The notes under the pieces are model-generated. The model saw nothing but the letters and a program-made list of their open reading frames with translations, had not been told where the DNA came from and did no database searches. From Arthrobotrys musiformis (Eukaryota; Ascomycota; Orbiliomycetes; Orbiliales; Orbiliaceae), in the NCBI GenBank assembly GCA_036971715.1, contig JAVHJL010000003.1, forward strand, positions 2,232,001-2,296,000: a stretch of DNA of 64,000 nt. Reading direction: 5' to 3'. The position numbers and the translations under genes are program-made. Shown in pieces: positions 34,629 to 45,915 of this stretch (position 1 is the stretch's first letter; every line of letters starts with the position of its first letter).

Positions 34629-35928
34629 ATGTTCTCACCCTTAAAAAATCTTCGAAGGATATATTTTGTGGCACTTCTATACCTCCTCCTCGCGGCACCG
34701 GACCTCTTGCCTTCAACTCCTGTCCTAGAACGGTCAAATGCCCCCCTGAAGGCTTCTAAAGAGTCAAACAGGACCTTACGAAACAATACGCCCGTGGAGC
34801 CAAATTCCACTGTTACCACCAACCCCGGAGGACCAGAGGACACTGCAGCTGCATCCGATTCTTCAGATTTCTCCATCGACTCTCGTGCCGATATCGGTCC
34901 GAGTTTCTTCTATTCGACACAGCTGAGAATCGTTTGCAGAAATGTCAACGATTTCATTTATGGTCGCTGGCAACAAATTAACGTCCCCGAGCTATCGCTG
35001 GCGGGTGATTATATACCCACGTCGGGCCTCGAGGGCCCAAGACGCAGAGCTTTTAATCGCTTGGTGGGTCTATGCGAAGTTCACTGCACATGTAGTGATG
35101 AAGGGGAGATTATACCGGGTTCTGCAACTGTCGTGACTTCCCATGGAACCCGTATATATCGGCGTTGTCTGGAAAGCAAGAAAGTACCCTTAAAATGCCG
35201 TCTGATTGCTGGTATGAAAACCCCACTCAGTTCCCCTCCTATCCAGGATTTAAAATTTTTGGCAATGGAACCTTCAGTAGGAGAGTCCGTGGTTTATACT
35301 AGTCAATAACGCTTACTCGAGTATAGGTTGCATTTGTACGACACGATTATCGTCGCCCGCCGCGAATGTCCCAGACGCAACGCCCGAGGATTACCAGAGG
35401 GCCATAAATCTTATCCCAGAGTCTGTGCGTCAGACGAACCCTAACTTTAGATATTTGGGTATCGCGGGTATGGCGTTGGGATTCGATGGTCCTGAACCTC
35501 ATCCCGTGATTGCTCCTGAACCCCAACCTGTGGTTGAACCTGCACCTCCACCTCCTATAGTTCAAGAACTCAACAATGAGCTCGGTCTTCCGCCTCCAGC
35601 ACCTGCGGGGGATGACTTACCATATCCGATGTATGGCCCAGATGCGATAGCGATGCGATGGGATCCCGAGGATCCAGATGGCGGGCATGATCCCTGGGAG
35701 GACGAATTTGAGCAAGCGCGCGCGGATTCAATTGCAAGGTTTGTCAATAACTATTTGGGTCCCGGTGGCAGTGGGTTTAGTGGCGATGGTGGATTTTTTC
35801 TCGACAAGAGTTTTTTTGGTGACGGTGGTGGGGGCAGTGGGGGCAGTGGGGTCTTTAAGCGGGATGCCCGCTCTGAGGAGGATTCCACGCGAAGTACTGT
35901 CAGTGAAGATGCTACTGTTATTGATTAA
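34629..35928 (+). CDS. Predicted secreted eight-cysteine protein, copy B (394 aa), paralogue of copy A
   Basis: Exons 34629-35211 and 35327-35928; the 115-nt intron (GTATGA...GTATAG) sits at exactly the same place and phase as in copy A, splitting the Gly codon before C-x-C-T. A signal peptide (YFVALLYLLLAAPDLLP) and a Thr/Asn/Pro-rich linker lead to a core starting SRADIGPSFFYSTQLRIVC. Its cysteines follow C-x45-C-x3-C-x-C-x24-C-x9-C-x5-C-x-C. Shared blocks with copy A: CxxxCxC-x2-EGEI, PEDYQRAINLIP, a Pro-rich/acidic region, MRWDPEDPDGGHDPWED and a C-terminal Lys-Arg (residues 372-373, VFKRDA). In place of copy A's DGDTESDPG repeats it has a PEPHPVIAPEPQP stretch and a Gly-rich tail. Overall identity outside the blocks is low, so the duplication is old or divergence fast. 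Function unknown. Confidence 0.8.
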
Positions 35929-36855
35929 ATTGGTATGTTATAAGTGTATCGATGATCTATGGTACTCATATGCGAATGTTGGCACTGGGTGCAGACCGCA
36001 TCGGTTGTCTTATGGCCTAAACGGACCTTCCTCACTTTGTGGTTATGTATACCCCTCGCTACTGTATCTTAGTTTGAATATCCGTGCCTGGTTTAATACG
36101 CCCCCTGTTGTTTCCTGTCATATCCATTTTTGCTGGTTCCCTCGATTCAAGTTTCCACTCCGCTCTGGGTACGAGGCCAGCTATGCCTCGTTGGCCTAGA
36201 TTGGAATCGGGGTTGGGCGGCTGGTTATAATTTGCCTACTTCGATGTTACAATCAAAATTTCATGTATACTAAATACTAGCATTCCACTTGAAATTTCCG
36301 AACTCAATCTAGACGGTTGGCGATATATATATATATCGTCAGCAACACCGTAGAACGTTGTATTTTGGGAACGCCTGCTGGAGGTTCAATTCTAATTGGC
36401 TGTGGAGCTCCGTGGCTTTTAAGGCCTTTCGCTCTGTGGAATTTTTTTTTTTTTAGAAGACAAAAACTGCGGCGAATTGGTGTAAATTAGAAACATGTAC
36501 GCGTACACACTAAAGTGGAGTGATATACGTAATTCTCAGGGCAAACCTGGTCTCTCGGTACGAGAGCAGGCTAGTTTATATGATTACTAAAGGGCCCTGG
36601 ATTAGACATACATGATACTTATGGATGGCCACCACCCGCCAGTGGTGTCACTCTACGGGTGGAGCCATGATGTTGCAGAACTAAAAGCTAACGGTAAACG
36701 ATGTACGTAGTATATAGCAAACAACGAGGTATGAGGAATGATACTAAATTAAACTATATGATGTTGCAAAAACTCGTAATATGCACCGTGTGATACTCCG
36801 AGCTCCACCCAAATTTTCTATCTATCCTACACCCCGACCCCCAAGATTGACTCTA
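35929..36855. other. Gene-free stretch between copy B and HAS1
   Basis: About 930 nt between two 3' ends. It contains the fourth CTGGGTACGAG and a near copy (CTCGGTACGAG at about 36555), plus a short AT repeat near 36324. No gene was recognised. Confidence 0.5.
36165..36175 (+). repeat. Repeat CTGGGTACGAG, copy 4
   Basis: Exact 11-nt copy downstream of the second paralogue. See the finding on this motif. Confidence 0.7.
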
Positions 36856-38865
36856 CTACTCGTCCCCCCTCTTTCTCTTCCATCCCTTCATCTTCCTCCC
36901 GGGCTGCGACCCATAGCTCCGCCGCGCCACAACATTTCGGTCCTTTGCCATGCTAGCCCCGAGTTGGATATCCACCCTTGGTGGTGTGGGAAACCCGAAA
37001 CTCTTTGCCAGCTTGACGAGGTCTAGCTTGTTGACATCGAAGACACTCCGCATGCTGTGCGAGGCGTAGGCGTGGAGATATGATCTATAACCGTCCTTCG
37101 CAGACTATTCCGTGCCATGGATATTAGCTTAGCTCTAGTAACTTAGACGGTTCAGAAAGGGTTAGGTGTACCTTATTCAGATAATAGTTCTGGCCAATCA
37201 ATTTTTCCAATTGGCTCTGCACGTTCACGATCTTGCTGGCCGGGAACTCGAACTCGACGACTGGGATTCTCTTTTCCTTTAATATCCTCAAGAAACCGAC
37301 TTCGGTTGGCAGTAAAAACATTAAACTTCTCCCTGTGCCGTTTACACCACGTGCCGTTCGGCCCACACGGTGAATATATTCGGTTGAATCATCTGGTGGG
37401 TCGAATTGCACGATCCAGTCAACGGCGGGGATGTCGAGGCCTCTGGAAGCAACGTTGGTAGCAATCAAGGTGCCCTGCTTTGCATTGCAGAACTCGAAGA
37501 AAGTATTGGTTCGCTTCTGCTGCTTTTGGTTGCCGTGGAGGTCGAGAACGGGTAGGTCGATGTAGTTTAGAAGTTCGGCGTAGTATTTGACCGAATTGCA
37601 CGAAGAAAAGAAGACAATGACTTTCTTTTTCAGATTTCTCTTTAAGAATGAGAAGAGCAAGAGGAATCGTTTGTCTGCTTCACAAACCACGTATCCCTGC
37701 TCAAGACCTTCGACCGTGGAGTGCTCCTTTTTGTGGTCGACATTGATATACATTGGACCGGGGCGTAACGATATCCTTGCCAAATCGTCGACCTTTGTCG
37801 TTTGTGTAGCGGAAAACAGCATAGTCTGTCTATTGTCCTTTGGTAGGATCTTGATGATCTGTCTCATTTCATCTTCGAACCCAACTTCTAAGATACGATC
37901 TGCCTCGTCAATAACGAGGGCCTTGAGGTTCTTAAAAACAAATCCTTGCGTGTTCTGGAGATGGTCGAGAAGACGGCCAGGCGTGGCGATGAGGAGATTT
38001 ATGCCCTTGGAGAGCTTCTCAGCTTCAGCGCGACGATTGGCGCCACCGATTACGATACCGCAGGTTTGGGAATGGTATTTTGTGAGTTCTCGAGCAACGT
38101 GGAAGATTTGGAGGGCAAGTTCACGGGTAGGGGACTATAAATTCGTTAGTTATAGTTTGATATCGAGCGACTATTGGATGAACATACGACGACGACGACG
38201 CCAGTTCCGTTGCGAGGCTTGAATCGCAGAGAACTGAGCGTCTCCACTGCTGGGATTAAGAAGGCTAGGGTCTTTCCGCTTCCCGTCTTCGCCGCACCAA
38301 GAACATCTCGCCCGGTTAGTAGAGGTGGTATAGTCTCGAATTGCACTTCTGTCATGGTTGTGAATCCCATCTCTGTGATCGCCTTCTGGGTGTTCTCGCT
38401 CAGGTTGACATCCTTGAATAGCCTGCTCCCGGTTCCTTCGACGGCTGGCAGACTGAGGTTTGTATTTTCGAGGCCATCGGGGAGATCCTGTAGCTGAACA
38501 TTGTCGCGATTGTCTTCATCTTCGTCGACTTCTTCGTTATCGATATCCATCGCTTCCGGGGCTTCTGTTTCTTCATTGTCGTCTTCATCCTCCCATGCTT
38601 CTTCAGGTTTCTCCTCATCCTCGTCTTCGTTCTCGTCCTCTGGTTCCTCTACTGGTACGGCCTTGGACTTCTTGGACTTCTTGGGCTTTTCCTCGACGCC
38701 ATTGGACTGCTTCTTTGCCTTCTTATCCCTCTTGCTTGCGACAGCTTCAACGGCAGGTCCTGGAGCGATGGTAGCTTCAGAGGCCTCGGCGGTATCCTTG
38801 TTCTTGCTGCCGGTATGCTTTCTCTTGCGCTTCTTACTAGCTCGTTCAATTTCGGTGGACGACAT
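36856..38865 (-). CDS. HAS1: DEAD-box RNA helicase HAS1, 629 aa
   Basis: Nucleolar helicase needed for 18S rRNA processing, 60S assembly and release of U14 snoRNA from pre-ribosomes. Exons 38188-38865, 37172-38134 and 36856-37104; introns of 53 and 67 nt. The N-terminal 150 residues are a charged, Lys-rich then Glu/Asp-rich extension common in nucleolar proteins. Helicase motifs: MTEVQFETIPPLL (Q), AAKTGSGKT, SPTRELALQ, DEAD in VIDEADRIL, FSATQT, ASRGLDIP and HRVGRTARG. After the second RecA domain come QNYYLNKSAKDGYRSYLHAY, the HAS1/DDX18 signature, and a basic tail (GRKMKGWKRKR) that likely binds RNA. Splicing after four GTC codons gives GVVVVSPTREL in phase. Confidence 0.97.
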
Positions 38866-41121
38866 GGTGGAGATATAGATAGGTATATAATTGCAAGGTC
38901 GATATCAAGGTATCGCGAGACGGTTGGAATTATAGTGGAAGAAAAAAAAGTTTCTGGCGCAAAAGATATTCTTTATGGAGCTAGTCCAAAAGGGGAAATA
39001 CCGGCAAACACCAACATCTGCAACACATGTTGTTGTTTCCCTACCACAGACACATCTTCAAATTAACCTATCGCCAAAATCACCCTGCATCGATTCGTAA
39101 CAGCACTAGGAATACCCCGGATAACGCTCTCCTCCCGCCGACGGGTCGGTAGAAGCGCACTTGTTTCGTTTGATAGACGGCTGTGCATAGCCCGTACCAC
39201 ATTACATAAATGTAAGTATGAACCTCCATAGACCCCGTATTAATTTGCATCGCATGCCTTGTACTCGTCTGGTTTGATAGGCACATTCTAGAATTGAACC
39301 TCGATTATAATTAATCTCTCGTCTGAGCCCTGTGGACGATTTAGAAACACCAAAACGCAAGCCTGTGACATCGACATGTGGACATTTGTTTTTCTATTGG
39401 GGAAAAAATTATTCTCTCAAAAAAGTATGTGCATTCCTGTTTATGGCAATCGAGCCCTTTAAGCTGTCCCTTTCTGGAGAAAAGCTGTATAAAAAACCTT
39501 TTTTAACGGAGTCTATTCATAGAAATGCAGGTACGGTTGTACTGGGAAGTACTCCAACCCGACATTCTTCGCAGCCAAGCCAGGCATTTTACGCGCCAAT
39601 GAGAGGGCATCTGGGTCAAGGAAGTTGCACAGCCCAGCTTGGGTTACTTCTGACCCACCCAATAAGGACGGCTAAGACCGCTTGCAGAAGCAAAGAAACA
39701 ACAAGAGAGAAGGAAAAACCTCGCTGGGCGGTGGGCAGTTTCAAAAATGTGAGATGTGCGGTTCGATACTTTGATGGGCTTTCACGGCCGCCAGCGGTTT
39801 CGTAACCCACATGTTTGAGGAAGCTGCCTCTTTTTCCTTCGGTTCGCCAGAACGGAAATTAAGAGAGATCTTGATATTGCAATCCTGGGGTCGGTGAGAG
39901 ATTGAGCTACACGTAAGCTCGGGATGATGGTGTTCCAGCATCCCGATATCGAGAATCCCAAGATGCTTATGGTGCTTGGGGAGGGGGGGTCAAGAAGCTT
40001 CGGCCCCCCCTTGGCCCGAGAAGGACAATCAATATCCAATGAATATCCCCCTGCTAAGGCCTGCTAAGGGAGGCCGAGGGCATGAACATCAAGCACCAAG
40101 AGCAAGAAAGACTACCACCAAGATCAGGAGAATGCATAGACTGCATCATAGTTCGTTTCTCCGGGATGAGGGCTACTATGCCATGAGAGGATCGGGGAAA
40201 AGAAAAATTACAATTACGGTGTGCTACGACCAACTAGGCTGAGGTGGTTAAGGCAGGGTTATCGTACTTTGACGTGCATTGCCCCCCTTTTGAAAGCTAG
40301 GATTTCGACCTTTTCGACGAAGACGAAGCAGCGTAATGTAGTATTGGGGCTAGCCAATTTTACCTCGCTCGTTCCTGGCTCCTTTTCAGCCCCTTCTTAA
40401 CCTGCCCGGTGTTCTCCTTCCTCCCAGATTCTGTTTCTCTTTCCTGTTCGTTCCTTCTTTCTCTCCTTTTTCGACAAAACCCCGTTCGTTCGCTCGTTCT
40501 TCTTCGCTGTTGATTATCATCTCGACTACTAATACTCCCGACAGTGTCGACAGCCTCAATATTTCTATATTTTATTTCTTTGGTTTTGTTATTTTTGGAT
40601 ACTTCGTGAGAACTCAAAGGGGGGCTTCACTCGTTAGCCCACTTTGCTCGTCCTCGTTTTTCCCTGTTTTCTTTGGTTGCAACAAGTGGATCATTTGACG
40701 TTTACCTGTGAGTAGTTTTCTTGGTCTTTTTTTTAGAGCATCATCACTCGGTCATATATCTTCTCTCCCTCTCCACACTTCACTCGCTCGGCCGTCGATG
40801 CCATATTCTTCATGAACACAGTTCTTTTTCGAAGGAGTTTTATAATACATAGTGTTTTGATCCAAACGAGGGACCGGTATTAATGTTTGTGTGGTTGTGC
40901 AGTTCCTTGTCGTCTTTCGTTGGCATTTCTTCTTCTCCGACCGTCGACGCTCAACAATCGCTTGGAAAATAAAGGGGTTGGAACACCATCACATACTTCC
41001 ACATACACCATAAACCACCTCCACCCGTCAACTTCAGTTCATCCTCCGACACTTTTACGACTTAGAATATTCACATTGACGACCTTCAGCATTTTCTATT
41101 AATTTTAATTTCTCTTCGACC
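38866..41121. other. Gene-free stretch between HAS1 and the FLC-like gene
   Basis: About 2.25 kb, a divergent promoter region. From about 40.36 kb on, the sequence is CT-rich and probably the long leader of the FLC-like gene; a GTGAGT donor at about 40707 suggests a leader intron. The frame at 39332-39805 has no domain or coding look. A tRNA-like box at about 40240 was rejected. Confidence 0.5.
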
Positions 41122-43548
41122 ATGACCACATACTTTTCTCCGCCCGCGAGGCGGCAGTCCTCGCTCATGCGACTGTTTAGCATCCTCAGCTTCATCTCCC
41201 TCATCACAGGTAGTGCTGGCGCTCTCCCGAAGGAGAAGATGATTGGATCTTCGTCGCTGTCGGCTTGCATGGAAAACTCTCAATTCACAGTTTCCCAGTT
41301 CGACGTCTTGTACACTCCCAACAACTCGACACTGCAATACAGTTTCGATGGTACATCGTCTATCGAAGGAAATGTTTACATTGTCATGGACATCATCGTC
41401 TACGGATATACTGCTTACTCAAGGAAGATCGATCCTTGTGCCGAAAAGTTCGCCAGTTTGTGCCCTATGAGAGCTGGTCCGGTTACCTTGCCTCCATCCG
41501 CCATCAATGCCAGCGGTTTTGTCAGCTCTGTTCCCGGTAAGGCTTGGGAAATACTAGTTTCTGATGACGACATATTTGCTAAATATATACCACAGGTGTT
41601 GCTTTCACGATCCCGGATATCGATGGTCTCGCTAGAATTACCATTAATCTTGCTGAAAATATGAAGCCGGTCGCTTGTCTTGAGGCCGAACTTTCTAACG
41701 GCCAGACAGTCCACCAAAATGCTGTTAGTTGGGTCACCGCTGTCATTGCCGGATCCGGTCTTGCAGCCTCTGCCATCACCTCTGGATTGGGCCACTCCAA
41801 CACCGCTGCCCATGTTGCTGCCAATGCTCTCTCCCTTTTCGGATACTTCCAATCTCAGGCCCTCTGCGCTATGGTTGCTGTTAAACTTCCACCAGTTGTC
41901 CGATCTTGGACCCAGAATTTCGTTTGGAGCATGGGTGTCATCCGTGTCGGTTTCATGCAGAACGTCCTCCACTGGTACATCCAAGCCACTGGCGGTAAGC
42001 CAGATCTTTTGTTCCAGAATCTCGACAGAGTAAACGTTCAAATCATGAAGCGTGGATTAGAATTCACCAAGCGTGCTGTGACTGCCGTTGAAACTGTCAA
42101 GAACATCCTTGTCAAGCGCAGCGGAGACCAAGGAACTTATACCCAAGGTGAATTCATTGACGTCACTGGTATCTCCCGTGTCGCCTTCCTTTCCAGAATT
42201 GAACAAACAAACCTCTTCATGACCGGTCTTGGATTCTTCGTCGCTTTCGTCGTTCTTGTTGTTTTGATTGTCGTTGGATTCAAGTTTGGTCTTGAGCTTT
42301 GCGTCAAGAAACTCAACCTCGCAAAGGGCTCCAAGTTCGCTGAGTTCAGAAAGGGATGGAAGATTGTGCTCAAGGGAATTCTCTACCGCATTGTTCTCAT
42401 CGGCTTTCCCCAGCTTACCATCCTTTGCTTGTGGGAATTGACCGTCCGTGATTCCCCAGCCGCCGTTGTTCTTGCCGTTGTTTTCTTCCTGGTCACTGTC
42501 GCCCTCCTCTCCTGGGCTTCTTACAAGGTCATCCGCCTCGCCCAGCACTCCATCAACATGCACAAGAGCCCAGTTGTTATCCTCTACTCTGATCCAGCTT
42601 CTCTCAACCGATGGGGTTTCCTCTACGTGCAGTTCAAGGGCTCTTGCTACTACTGGATCATCCCAATGCTTGGCTACATCTTCATCAAGGGTATCTTCAT
42701 TGCCTTTGCTCAGTCCAAGGGATCCGTTCAGAGTATCGCTCTCGTCCTTATTGAAGGTGTTTACCTTGTTGCTGTCTCCTACTTCCGACCATGGATGGAT
42801 CGCAAGGTCAACGTCTTCAACATCTCCATTTGTGTCATCAACTTCGTCAACTCCATCTTTTTGATGATCTTCTCTGGAATCTTCAAGGAACCAGTAAGTA
42901 CATGTCTTTTGAAAATCATTTTGAATGTTGCTAATAAACAATCTTTAGGCTCTCGTCCGTGGTGTCTTGGGAGTTGTCTTCTTTGTCATGAACGCCATTT
43001 TCGCCCTTGTTCTTTTGATTTTGGTTCTTGTCGCCACCATTTACGCCTTGGTTTCTAAGAACCCTGATACTCGCTACCAACCAATGCGTGACGACCGCGC
43101 TTCGTTCATCAAGTCCAACCCTGAGATGGTTGGATCTACCGAACTCGATGCTCTTGGTGCTACCGCCCGTGGTGACCACAAGTCAACTAGGGACCTCGAT
43201 GAGGATGACTCCAGTGCCGGTGGAAGATCTGGAGAGTACGGTGCTGCCGGTGTCCCACTGCCAGCATCGCAAGCCCCATCTCACTACTCTAACTCCCAAT
43301 ACGCGGGTAGCAACCACGGTGATGGTGACTACGAGAAGAGATACCACAGCCCAAGCCCATACCAACAACAAGCCGACCGACCTTTCCTATCAGCTGGGGC
43401 AGCACAGCGAGGAGCACCAAGCCCAACAAGAACGCCACAGGGTTTCGGTGAATTCCCCAGCTACGGCGGCGGCGGAGGCTATAATAACAACAACCAACAA
43501 GGCCAAAACAGCCAGCGATGGCAGGTTGGAGCTGGATACGATAACTAA
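41122..43548 (+). CDS. FLC/Pkd2-type TRP-like membrane protein with ML-like domain, 770 aa
   Basis: Member of the fungal flavin-carrier/TRP-like channel family, whose members act in calcium and FAD/haem transport, ER and cell-wall homeostasis. Exons 41122-41536, 41596-42893 and 42949-43548; introns of 59 and 55 nt. Order: signal peptide (residues about 15-34, LMRLFSILSFISLITGSAGA); lumenal ML-like domain with conserved Cys (LSACMENSQFTVSQFDV, DPCAEKFASLCPM, MKPVACLEAEL); the TRP-like multi-span region with about nine hydrophobic segments (FFVAFVVLVVLIVVGFKFG; FFLVTVALLSWASY; WIIPMLGYIFIKGIFI; SYFRPWMDRKVNVFN); and a cytosolic Gln/Gly/Asn-rich tail. The motif set and length fit FLC1-3 of yeast. 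Which FLC it corresponds to cannot be decided. Confidence 0.94.
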
Positions 43549-44266
43549 ATGAATAATCCTCTCTGCAGCGGCGGGTACAAATAGCCGCTTTAGCCTTGTA
43601 ATACCAGTGCAGCCAGTATTTTTTTGGCGGCTTAATGACATTATAGCGTTCTTTTTTTGGGGTTAATTTTCTCCCGTCCGGGCCTCGATATATAATATGG
43701 CCGCGGTGGGATTGGGGTTTCAAAAATGTATCTTTTTGTTTTTCTCCAGTACCGACAAAACAGTAAAATAGCATATTGGGATTTTGTATTTATCACTACT
43801 GTTCTGTGGGGTATACCAAAAATCACACGCACAAGCAAGCATCGAATCGGTTCTCAAAGGTGGGAAGGGGTCATCATCATTTGCGGGTCTAACCAAGTTT
43901 TCCTTTTTCTTTTCTATTTGCAATGTCCACGATATATACTATTGTGTCTTCCGTTCAGTTCGATTCGCTCATTCATTTTCCCATTACATTGTCAAGGCGT
44001 CATACTTTTTTTTAGTGTTTTTATTTCCTTCAATCCCTCTTCTTTTGTCATTCTACTCTACTACTCTTACATCGGTTACCTCAGTGGGATCCGGAGAGCA
44101 TGTACAGATCCAAACAAAAATTCAGAATTGATAGTATTAGTTGATAGATAGTATTTCTCCGTAGCGTACCTATCTACCTAAGTATCTAAATTTGCATAAA
44201 ATTGTATCCGAGAATAAACATCTAGAATCTACAGACAACCAACCCCATAAACAGTGTGATACTGCC
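43549..44266. other. Gene-free stretch between convergent genes
   Basis: About 720 nt between two convergent 3' ends, T-rich, consistent with two 3' UTRs. Nothing else is seen. Confidence 0.55.
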
Positions 44267-45808
44267 TTATTTGCTCTTGTCTTTGATGGCCTTTTTAGGT
44301 AGCAAATACTCCCTCGACCCCAATATCACCGCCAGAACGCCATAAACCCCGCTCAGAGGCCATATACTCCAAAACCACGCCCTCAACCAATTACTCCAGC
44401 TCTCCTGCTTCCTCCTCTCCTCCGCCACCAGGTCGGTCTTCACTTTATCAAACACACTAGGTAGATGGTCCGCTCCGTATTTCTTCCTCAAGGCGTCGTA
44501 CTCCGGTTTATTATAAATTTCCCAAAACTCCTCTTCGGTGTAGTAAGTCTGCGCGTACAACCACTTCTTCCCACCGAGTGAATCGACCTTCTTCTCCAAC
44601 CGTCTGTTTATCTCTATGAACTCATTCGTATTCTTCGCAGGCGATGGGCCCCAGACTCCGAAGTTTAGCAGGTACTCCGGTTTCGGTTTCCCGTTCTTCG
44701 GAGTCTCGGATTCGGCGAGTAATCCGTGCGGTGAATCGCCCCTTGTACCCTTCATCTTCAGCGGACACAGCCATAGGGGGTATATCCCGAATCCCTCGTC
44801 TAGGAAGTCTAAAAACTCGACGGTGCCGTCGTAGGGTACTGCTACATCTTGGATGACGTATATATTCATCTGGCCGGATTTATGGAGGGCGTGGTACATC
44901 ACCCTCGTGTGCATGAAGTAATCTAGTATATACCGTGTGATCCTGTTAAACGGGGTGATGAAGTATTTGAAAGCGTATCTACCGACCCAGAAGCCGCCGC
45001 GGTCGTAGCGGAAGAGGTAGTCTGTTATGGGGACTACATCTACAAACGGAGAATCCTTCGTACCCCGCTTGGAGGAAAGGACTCGTTCGGCGTGGAGGTA
45101 GAACCAGGGATCAGTCGGGGCCGTGAAACCCTGGGGGTTTACAGACGGGGAGTCGGTTAGTCTGCCCGAAACTATCACACCGCTGTTACGGCTGAACATT
45201 ATTCCGTCCAAATAGTCGTTCGACGGATCCGTTGTCAGCTCCTGGATTTTGGGAACTACGTCTTCGCCGGAGGTGATGGGGTGGTATGTAACCTCCACGT
45301 ATTTCCTCGCGGGGATTAATTGTAATTCTAGCAGTGTTACGACGCCCAGTGTTCCGAACGAGGATGCGGCGCCGTATAATAAATCCGTGTTTTCGTCGTG
45401 AGAGGCACGGGTGATGGTTCCATCGGCCAGGACGATTTCGACCCAATTTACGTTTCTGTCGAAGAATCCGTGACGGAAGGAGGAGGATTCGGCGGATGTG
45501 CCGGAGTATCCGCCTCCGGCTGTTATGCCGGGGAACTCCATTACCACCGGTGGGATGAGGCCGTGGGGGAGGGTGGCGGCGACGAGGGCGTCCATTGGGA
45601 CGTTGGGTTCGACGAGGGCGGTGGCATTTGCGGTGTCGATTTTTAGAACGTGGGTGAGGGTTGAGGTGTCTATGTAGTTCGTGCGGGATAGAGTCGATGC
45701 TCTGGTGGAGTTTGTGGAGCCGTGGTAGATGCGGTAGGGGGTTTTGGTGGAGTGGAAGGATTTGAGGGTTGAGGAGATGTGGGCGACGGTTGCGGCGTGG
45801 GCGTCCAT
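44267..45808 (-). CDS. FAD-dependent oxidoreductase, delta(24)-sterol reductase (DHCR24/DIMINUTO)-like, 513 aa
   Basis: Single-exon frame. The N-terminal half is a PCMH-type FAD-binding domain: ALVEPNVPMDALVAATLPHG, MEFPGITAGGGYSGTSAESS, NWVEIVLADGTI and LYGAASSFGTLGVVTLLEL. Later blocks fit the DHCR24-like family (FLDEGFGIYPLWLCPLK; GGKKWLYAQTYYTEEEFWEIY; YDALRKKYGADHLPSVFDKV). A Trp-rich hydrophobic segment near the C-terminus (LRAWFWSIWPLSGVYGVLAV) may anchor it in the ER membrane. DHCR24 reduces the delta-24 bond of sterol side chains. Ascomycetes make ergosterol through ERG4 and related enzymes, so the true substrate of this fungal flavoprotein is uncertain. Frames upstream of the ATG reach a TAG, which fixes the start. 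Confidence 0.9.
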   Translation of the reverse strand: MDAHAATVAHISSTLKSFHSTKTPYRIYHGSTNSTRASTLSRTNYIDTSTLTHVLKIDTANATALVEPNVPMDALVAATLPHGLIPPVVMEFPGITAGGGYSGTSAESSSFRHGFFDRNVNWVEIVLADGTITRASHDENTDLLYGAASSFGTLGVVTLLELQLIPARKYVEVTYHPITSGEDVVPKIQELTTDPSNDYLDGIMFSRNSGVIVSGRLTDSPSVNPQGFTAPTDPWFYLHAERVLSSKRGTKDSPFVDVVPITDYLFRYDRGGFWVGRYAFKYFITPFNRITRYILDYFMHTRVMYHALHKSGQMNIYVIQDVAVPYDGTVEFLDFLDEGFGIYPLWLCPLKMKGTRGDSPHGLLAESETPKNGKPKPEYLLNFGVWGPSPAKNTNEFIEINRRLEKKVDSLGGKKWLYAQTYYTEEEFWEIYNKPEYDALRKKYGADHLPSVFDKVKTDLVAEERRKQESWSNWLRAWFWSIWPLSGVYGVLAVILGSREYLLPKKAIKDKSK

Positions 45809-45852
45809 CTTTATCTTGCGCCCGGTCTAGAGCTTTGTAGATTGATAATTGC

Positions 45853-45915
45853 CTGTGGGGGAATCAATTAGTGAAGTTATTCGGATTATGGGATCTGGCG
45901 AGGTTGATAGCTTAC
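45853..45915 (-). other. Probable 5' UTR intron of the sterol-reductase-like gene
   Basis: On the minus strand CCCAG precedes GTAAGC at 45915, and CCCCACAG ends at 45853, 44 nt before the ATG. The 63-nt length matches introns elsewhere in the window. There is no ATG in frame between it and the start. Confidence 0.6.

Noticed and set aside
39332..39805. 157-aa plus-strand frame
   Set aside because: No domain, no conserved-looking blocks, and it lies in a divergent promoter region; probably chance.
40228..40320. tRNA-like string GCTGAGGTGGTTAAGGC followed by GGATTTCGACC
   Set aside because: The A-box-like part fits a class II tRNA, but no acceptor stem or anticodon arm pairs, and the presumed B-box does not match GGTTCGANTCC.
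42057..42941. 294-aa acidic minus-strand frame
   Set aside because: Antisense of the FLC-like membrane region; codon bias and homology support the plus strand.
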